Assembly (NCBI GenBank): GCA_025455065.1
Contig: JALONG010000008.1
Location: 1 to 64,000, forward strand
Source of the DNA: Candidatus Kapaibacterium sp.
GTDB lineage: Bacteria > Bacteroidota > Ignavibacteria > Kapaibacteriales > UBA4661
Direction of reading: 5' to 3'
DNA: 64,000 nt
A model generated the notes under the pieces. The model was given only the letters and a program-made list of their open reading frames with translations. It was not told the DNA's origin and ran no database searches. Shown one piece after another: positions 60,100 through 64,000 of the stretch (position 1 is the stretch's first letter; the number at the start of each line of letters is the position of its first letter). The position numbers and the translations under genes are program-made.

Positions 60100-61452
60100 A
60101 TGAAACTCTGGAGCAAATCCACAACCGTTACCAACCAAGCAATAGAGCGCTTTACCGTCGGACGCGACCGTGAATTGGACATGATGCTTGCCGAATACGA
60201 CGTGCTTGGTTCGCTTGCGCATGGTGCAATGCTGCACAGCATCAATCTCCTCACAAGCGAGGAATGGAGAGCTTTACAAGCAGAATTGCGGAATATCGTC
60301 GGCGAAATGCGCACAGGAAATTTCCGTATTGACGACGACGTAGAAGATATTCATTCGGCTGTGGAACTCCTTTTGACGCGGCGTTTGGGCAACACCGGCA
60401 AAAAAATTCATAGCGGACGCTCACGCAACGACCAAGTTGCACTCGATTGTAAACTCTTTTTTCGTGCTGAACTTCGCCACATCGTACTTGCCACCGAAGC
60501 ACTGTTTATGCGCCTTCTGAGCCTTGCCGACACGCACAAAACTTCTCTTTTGCCCGGCTATACGCATCTGCAAATTGCTATGCCTTCGTCGTTTGGGCTA
60601 TGGTTCTCGGCATATGCCGAAAGCCTTGTGGATGACGTAGCGATGCTGCTTACGGCATACCGCGTTGTCAATAAAAACCCGCTTGGTTCTGCTGCCGGTT
60701 ATGGTTCGTCGTTTCCGCTCAATCGCCGCATGACGACGGAATTACTGGGCTTTGACGGCATGAATTACAACGTCATTTACGCACAAATGGGACGCGGCAA
60801 AGCGGAGCGCATTATCGCACAGGCGCTCTCGTCGCTTGCGGCAACGCTGGGGAAAATGGCGATGGACGTAACGCTGTTTATGAGCCAAAACTTCGGTTTT
60901 ATCAGCTTTCCCGACGACCTCACGACCGGCTCAAGTATTATGCCACACAAAAAAAATCCCGATGTTTTTGAACTCATTCGGGCGCGGTGTAACCGCTTGC
61001 AAGCCCTTCCCAACGAAATTACGCTTTTGACCGCAAATCTGCCTTCGGGCTACCACCGCGACGCGCAACTGCTCAAAGAAGCCGTTTTTCCTGCCTTTGA
61101 GAGCATGAAAGCGTGTTTAGACATAGCCGAATTTGCTCTTGCAAACATTACCGTTCGCCCCGATATTCTTGACGATGAACGTGGAAAAGCGCTCTACGCC
61201 TATCTTTTCAGCGTCGAAGTTGTAAACGAACTTGCTTTGCAAGGCGTTCCTTTTCGTGATGCTTACAAGCGTGTGGGTGATGACATTGCCGCAGGGCGCT
61301 TCCAGCCTTCACGCGAAGTCCGCCACACGCACGAAGGCAGTATCGGCAATCTTTGTCTGACGGAAATCCAAGAGGCAATGGAACGCCTTTTGGCGGAATT
61401 TCCTTTCGACCGTGTAGAACAAGCAACAAAGCGGCTTTTGGGGGAAGAATAA
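60100..61452 (+). CDS. argH: Argininosuccinate lyase
   Basis: SGRSRNDQVALD; TSLLPGYTHLQIAMPSSFGLW; GSSIMPHKKNPDVFELIR. Confidence 0.96.
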   Translation: MKLWSKSTTVTNQAIERFTVGRDRELDMMLAEYDVLGSLAHGAMLHSINLLTSEEWRALQAELRNIVGEMRTGNFRIDDDVEDIHSAVELLLTRRLGNTGKKIHSGRSRNDQVALDCKLFFRAELRHIVLATEALFMRLLSLADTHKTSLLPGYTHLQIAMPSSFGLWFSAYAESLVDDVAMLLTAYRVVNKNPLGSAAGYGSSFPLNRRMTTELLGFDGMNYNVIYAQMGRGKAERIIAQALSSLAATLGKMAMDVTLFMSQNFGFISFPDDLTTGSSIMPHKKNPDVFELIRARCNRLQALPNEITLLTANLPSGYHRDAQLLKEAVFPAFESMKACLDIAEFALANITVRPDILDDERGKALYAYLFSVEVVNELALQGVPFRDAYKRVGDDIAAGRFQPSREVRHTHEGSIGNLCLTEIQEAMERLLAEFPFDRVEQATKRLLGEE

Positions 61453-62870
61453 TGGTGCAATCATCCGAAGCCCACGAACATCCGTCATCATCATCACCCG
61501 AAAAGCCTCATTGTATCGTTATTGGTGGCGGTTTTGCGGGAACAACGGCGGCTGTGCGCCTCACCGAAGCGGGGTGGCGCGTAACGCTGGTGGAAGCACG
61601 GGAGCATCTGGGAGGGCGCGTACAATCGCTCACCGACGGCACAACGGGCGAAACGATTGACAACGGGCAACATTTGATGATGGGCTGCTATGATGCTGCG
61701 TTGGGATTGCTTCAGACGCTTGGAACGGCTCCTCTCATGCGTCGCCAAAAAGCGCTTCGCGTCTGGTTTGCTGAAGTATTGGACGGCGTACCCACCACGT
61801 TTTGCCTTGATGCCTCGCTTGCGCCCGGAAAAATTGGTGTCCTGCTTGGGATGATGCGCCTACATGGGCTTTCGTGGCGAGAGAAACTCCGCCTTGTGCG
61901 CTTTGCTGCACGATTGCAGCTCAATCTTATCAAACCATACGGGAAAACCGCACAAACGCTGCTCCGCGAAGAGCAGCAGTCGGAGCGCGTCATTACGCGG
62001 CTTTGGGAGCCGATAATTTTAGCAACGCTCAACACATCCGTTCAAACCTCGTCCGCAACACTGTTTGTGGAAGTTATGCGCATTGCGTTTTTAGGTAGAG
62101 CCGAAGCCTCGCAAATGCTTATCGCGGAAACAGGCTTGGATGCGGTCTTGGCAACTGCTCCGGCATGGCTTGAAGAGCGCGACAGCACAGTAGTCAAAGG
62201 CATTGTGGAAACAATACTTGTCAAGGAAAATCAAGTACAAATCAAGCAAATATGCGGTGTTCGGCTGAAAACAGGAGAAATACTTGCTACCGATGTTGTT
62301 GTCAGCGCCGTTCCTTTGCACACGCTCACCAAACTTCTCTCGCCTGAAGACCTCACTATTGCTGCTTTGCCGAACACGGAACGTTTTTCACCCTCGCCGA
62401 TTGTGTCGGTGTATTTGTGGTTTGACAAGGAGTTCATCGAGCAAGATTTTATCGCACTTCTCGGTACGACGGTGCAGTGGGTATTTAATCGTAGAAAACT
62501 GTGCCGCGCTGAAACGTCCGTTGTAGAGCGCTTTCCGTGCCATCTTTCGCTGACGGTTAGCGCTGCGGAAACCTTTGCCCGGGCTTCGGCGCAAGATATT
62601 ATCAAGCATTGCGTGGAAGAGTTGGCAGCCGTTTTCCCCGCTTCTCGCTCTGCAAGGCTTCTCCACGCCCGCGTCATCCGAGAAACCAACGCCACACCGC
62701 TTTTGACCCCTGAGAACGAGCATATTCGCCCCAAAGCCCAAACACCGCTTCAGGGCTTGTTTTTGGCGGGTGACTGGACAAATACAGGCTTGCCCGCAAC
62801 AATAGAAAGTGCTGCCCGAAGCGGGGAAATAGCTGCTTTGGCGGTCATTAATACTTCCACATTTCACTGA
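61452..62870 (+). CDS. hpnE: Squalene-associated FAD-dependent desaturase/hydroxysqualene dehydroxylase-like (HpnE family)
   Basis: CIVIGGGFAGTTAAVRLTEAGWRVTLVEAREHLGGRVQSLTDGTTGETIDNGQHLMMGCY; C-terminal GLFLAGDWTNTGLPATIESAARSGEIAA. TAATG overlap with argH. Confidence 0.85.
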   Translation: MVQSSEAHEHPSSSSPEKPHCIVIGGGFAGTTAAVRLTEAGWRVTLVEAREHLGGRVQSLTDGTTGETIDNGQHLMMGCYDAALGLLQTLGTAPLMRRQKALRVWFAEVLDGVPTTFCLDASLAPGKIGVLLGMMRLHGLSWREKLRLVRFAARLQLNLIKPYGKTAQTLLREEQQSERVITRLWEPIILATLNTSVQTSSATLFVEVMRIAFLGRAEASQMLIAETGLDAVLATAPAWLEERDSTVVKGIVETILVKENQVQIKQICGVRLKTGEILATDVVVSAVPLHTLTKLLSPEDLTIAALPNTERFSPSPIVSVYLWFDKEFIEQDFIALLGTTVQWVFNRRKLCRAETSVVERFPCHLSLTVSAAETFARASAQDIIKHCVEELAAVFPASRSARLLHARVIRETNATPLLTPENEHIRPKAQTPLQGLFLAGDWTNTGLPATIESAARSGEIAALAVINTSTFH

Positions 62871-62876
62871 GTAACA

Positions 62877-63755
62877 ATGATGTCTCTCAACGATTCCGAC
62901 TTTCAACCCCTGATTCTGACTGCTCTCCAAGAAGATATTGCCACAGGTGATGTTACGTCGGAGGCAATTTTTTCGCCGGAAACCCGCGCTAAAGCGGTTT
63001 TTCTGGTCAAGCAAAATGGCGTGATTTGTGGTTTAGACGTTACCCGAAAGGTATGCGAAGAAGTCGCAAAAGCAAGCAATGACGAGACTTTGACGTGGGA
63101 GCAACTTGCGCAGGACGGCGACGCTGTGCAGAGCGGCACTGTCGTTGCAACCGTTACGGGCAGAGCAATTACCTTGCTCAAAGCCGAGCGCACGGCACTC
63201 AATTTTCTTCAGAGAATGTCCGGTGTGGCGAGTTTGACGCGCGTGTATGTGGAAGCACTGCGAGGCACACATACTCGTGTTGCCGACACGCGCAAGACGA
63301 TTCCGGGCTGGCGGATGCTGGATAAATACGCAGTGAGCGTAGGTGGCGGCATGAATCATCGTATCGGGCTTTTTGATATGGCACTTATCAAAGACAACCA
63401 CCGCGACGCAGCCGGAAGCCTCACCAATGCTATCCGCAAATGCAATGAAGCACTCAAGGACAAGCCTCATATTCCGATTGAAGCTGAAACCCGCACTATT
63501 GCTGATGTCCGCGAGGTGCTTGCTTGTTTGGATGCAGGTTTGCGCGTGGAACGAATTATGGTTGATAATTTTACTCCCGAAGGTGTGCGCGAAGCGGTGA
63601 ACATCGTTGCAGGGCGCACCGCGACTGAGGCTTCAGGGGGAATCACGTTGGCAAATATTCGCACATTTGCTGAGGCGGGAGTAGATATTATTTCCGTCGG
63701 AGCGCTAACGCACTCAGCTCCAGCGCTGGATATTTCGATGAAATTTCGTGATTAA
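62877..63755 (+). CDS. nadC: Nicotinate-nucleotide diphosphorylase (carboxylating)
   Basis: EDIATGDVTSEAI; ERTALNFLQRMSGVAS; ADTRKTIPGWRMLDKYAVSVGGGMNHRIGLFDMALIKDNH; ASGGITLANIRTFAEAGVDIISVGALTHSAPALDISMKF. Confidence 0.97.
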   Translation: MMSLNDSDFQPLILTALQEDIATGDVTSEAIFSPETRAKAVFLVKQNGVICGLDVTRKVCEEVAKASNDETLTWEQLAQDGDAVQSGTVVATVTGRAITLLKAERTALNFLQRMSGVASLTRVYVEALRGTHTRVADTRKTIPGWRMLDKYAVSVGGGMNHRIGLFDMALIKDNHRDAAGSLTNAIRKCNEALKDKPHIPIEAETRTIADVREVLACLDAGLRVERIMVDNFTPEGVREAVNIVAGRTATEASGGITLANIRTFAEAGVDIISVGALTHSAPALDISMKFRD

Positions 63756-63763
63756 AAACACGT

Positions 63764-63800
63764 CACCCCGAACTATGAGGATGGTTCAAGGTTCGGGGTG
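63764..63800. terminator. Perfect hairpin between convergent nadC and LysM gene
   Basis: CACCCCGAAC (63764-63773) ... GTTCGGGGTG (63791-63800). Confidence 0.75.
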
Positions 63801-63833
63801 AAGTTTGTAAACATTGAGCAATCTCAATTTTTG

Positions 63834-64000
63834 TTATTTGACTTTCAAGACCTGACCAAGTTTTGCGGTGTTGCCTGTAATAGACGGATTCAGTTGTTTG
63901 AGCTGCTCAAGGGTTAAATTATTGCGGCGGGCAATGGAGTAGAGCGTGTCGCCGCTTTTAACCGTGTACGTGGCTTCATTGCTTTCTTCTTGTGGTTTTT
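63834..64000 (-). CDS. LysM-domain protein, C-terminal part only (runs off the window)
   Basis: Reverse strand: KPQEESNEATYTVKSGDTLYSIARRNNLTLEQLKQLNPSITGNTAKLGQVLKVK*; absent from the ORF track because its start is outside. Confidence 0.9.
   Translation of the reverse strand, partial: KPQEESNEATYTVKSGDTLYSIARRNNLTLEQLKQLNPSITGNTAKLGQVLKVK

Noticed and set aside
1-64000. CRISPR array, prophage, integron or complete transposon
   Set aside because: No regularly spaced identical repeats with unique spacers, no integrase, cas or phage structural genes seen; the repeat arrays are short, degenerate and inverted.

Overview
This 64 kb bacterial chromosomal window most likely comes from the FCB superphylum (Bacteroidota/Chlorobiota-like). 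I infer this from a SusC/SusD pair, type IX secretion (T9SS) C-terminal sorting domains, TonB-dependent receptors and an HpnE-like gene; it was not computed. Most of the window is ordinary core genome: gltX, rpsD, pfkA, mnmG, cdd, typA, metG, argH, nadC, maf, a thiolase, UDP-glucuronate decarboxylase-type epimerase, and plsC. It also holds several signalling genes: hybrid histidine kinases, a sigma54 activator-like regulator, a LytTR regulator and an MCP. There is one tRNA-Thr(UGT). I see no CRISPR array, prophage or complete IS; one IS5-like transposase fragment sits at the left edge.

The most unusual feature is the intergenic DNA. It carries several families of short-motif inverted arrays. 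Family A (CCACGAATnnCACGAATnnCACGAAT...inverse) has three copies of 104-107 bp with conserved length but diverged cores. Family B (GGGATAAGGGAT) occurs on both sides of one conserved gene. Family C (GGTTACTTGG / TAGTCATTAG) appears in two intergenic regions, and its reverse complement closely matches 30-nt tandem units inside the metG reading frame. Family D is a CTCATCC..AAGGA inverted element. Perfect hairpins are also present, one of them inside a frame-disrupted response regulator.

Other leads are an alpha-glucan-type module shared between the SusCD-linked T9SS protein and a distant GH13 amylase, two small two-gene modules resembling toxin-antitoxin units (DUF4160/DUF2442 and HEPN plus partner), a PFK with mixed ATP/PPi signatures, and several gene relics.
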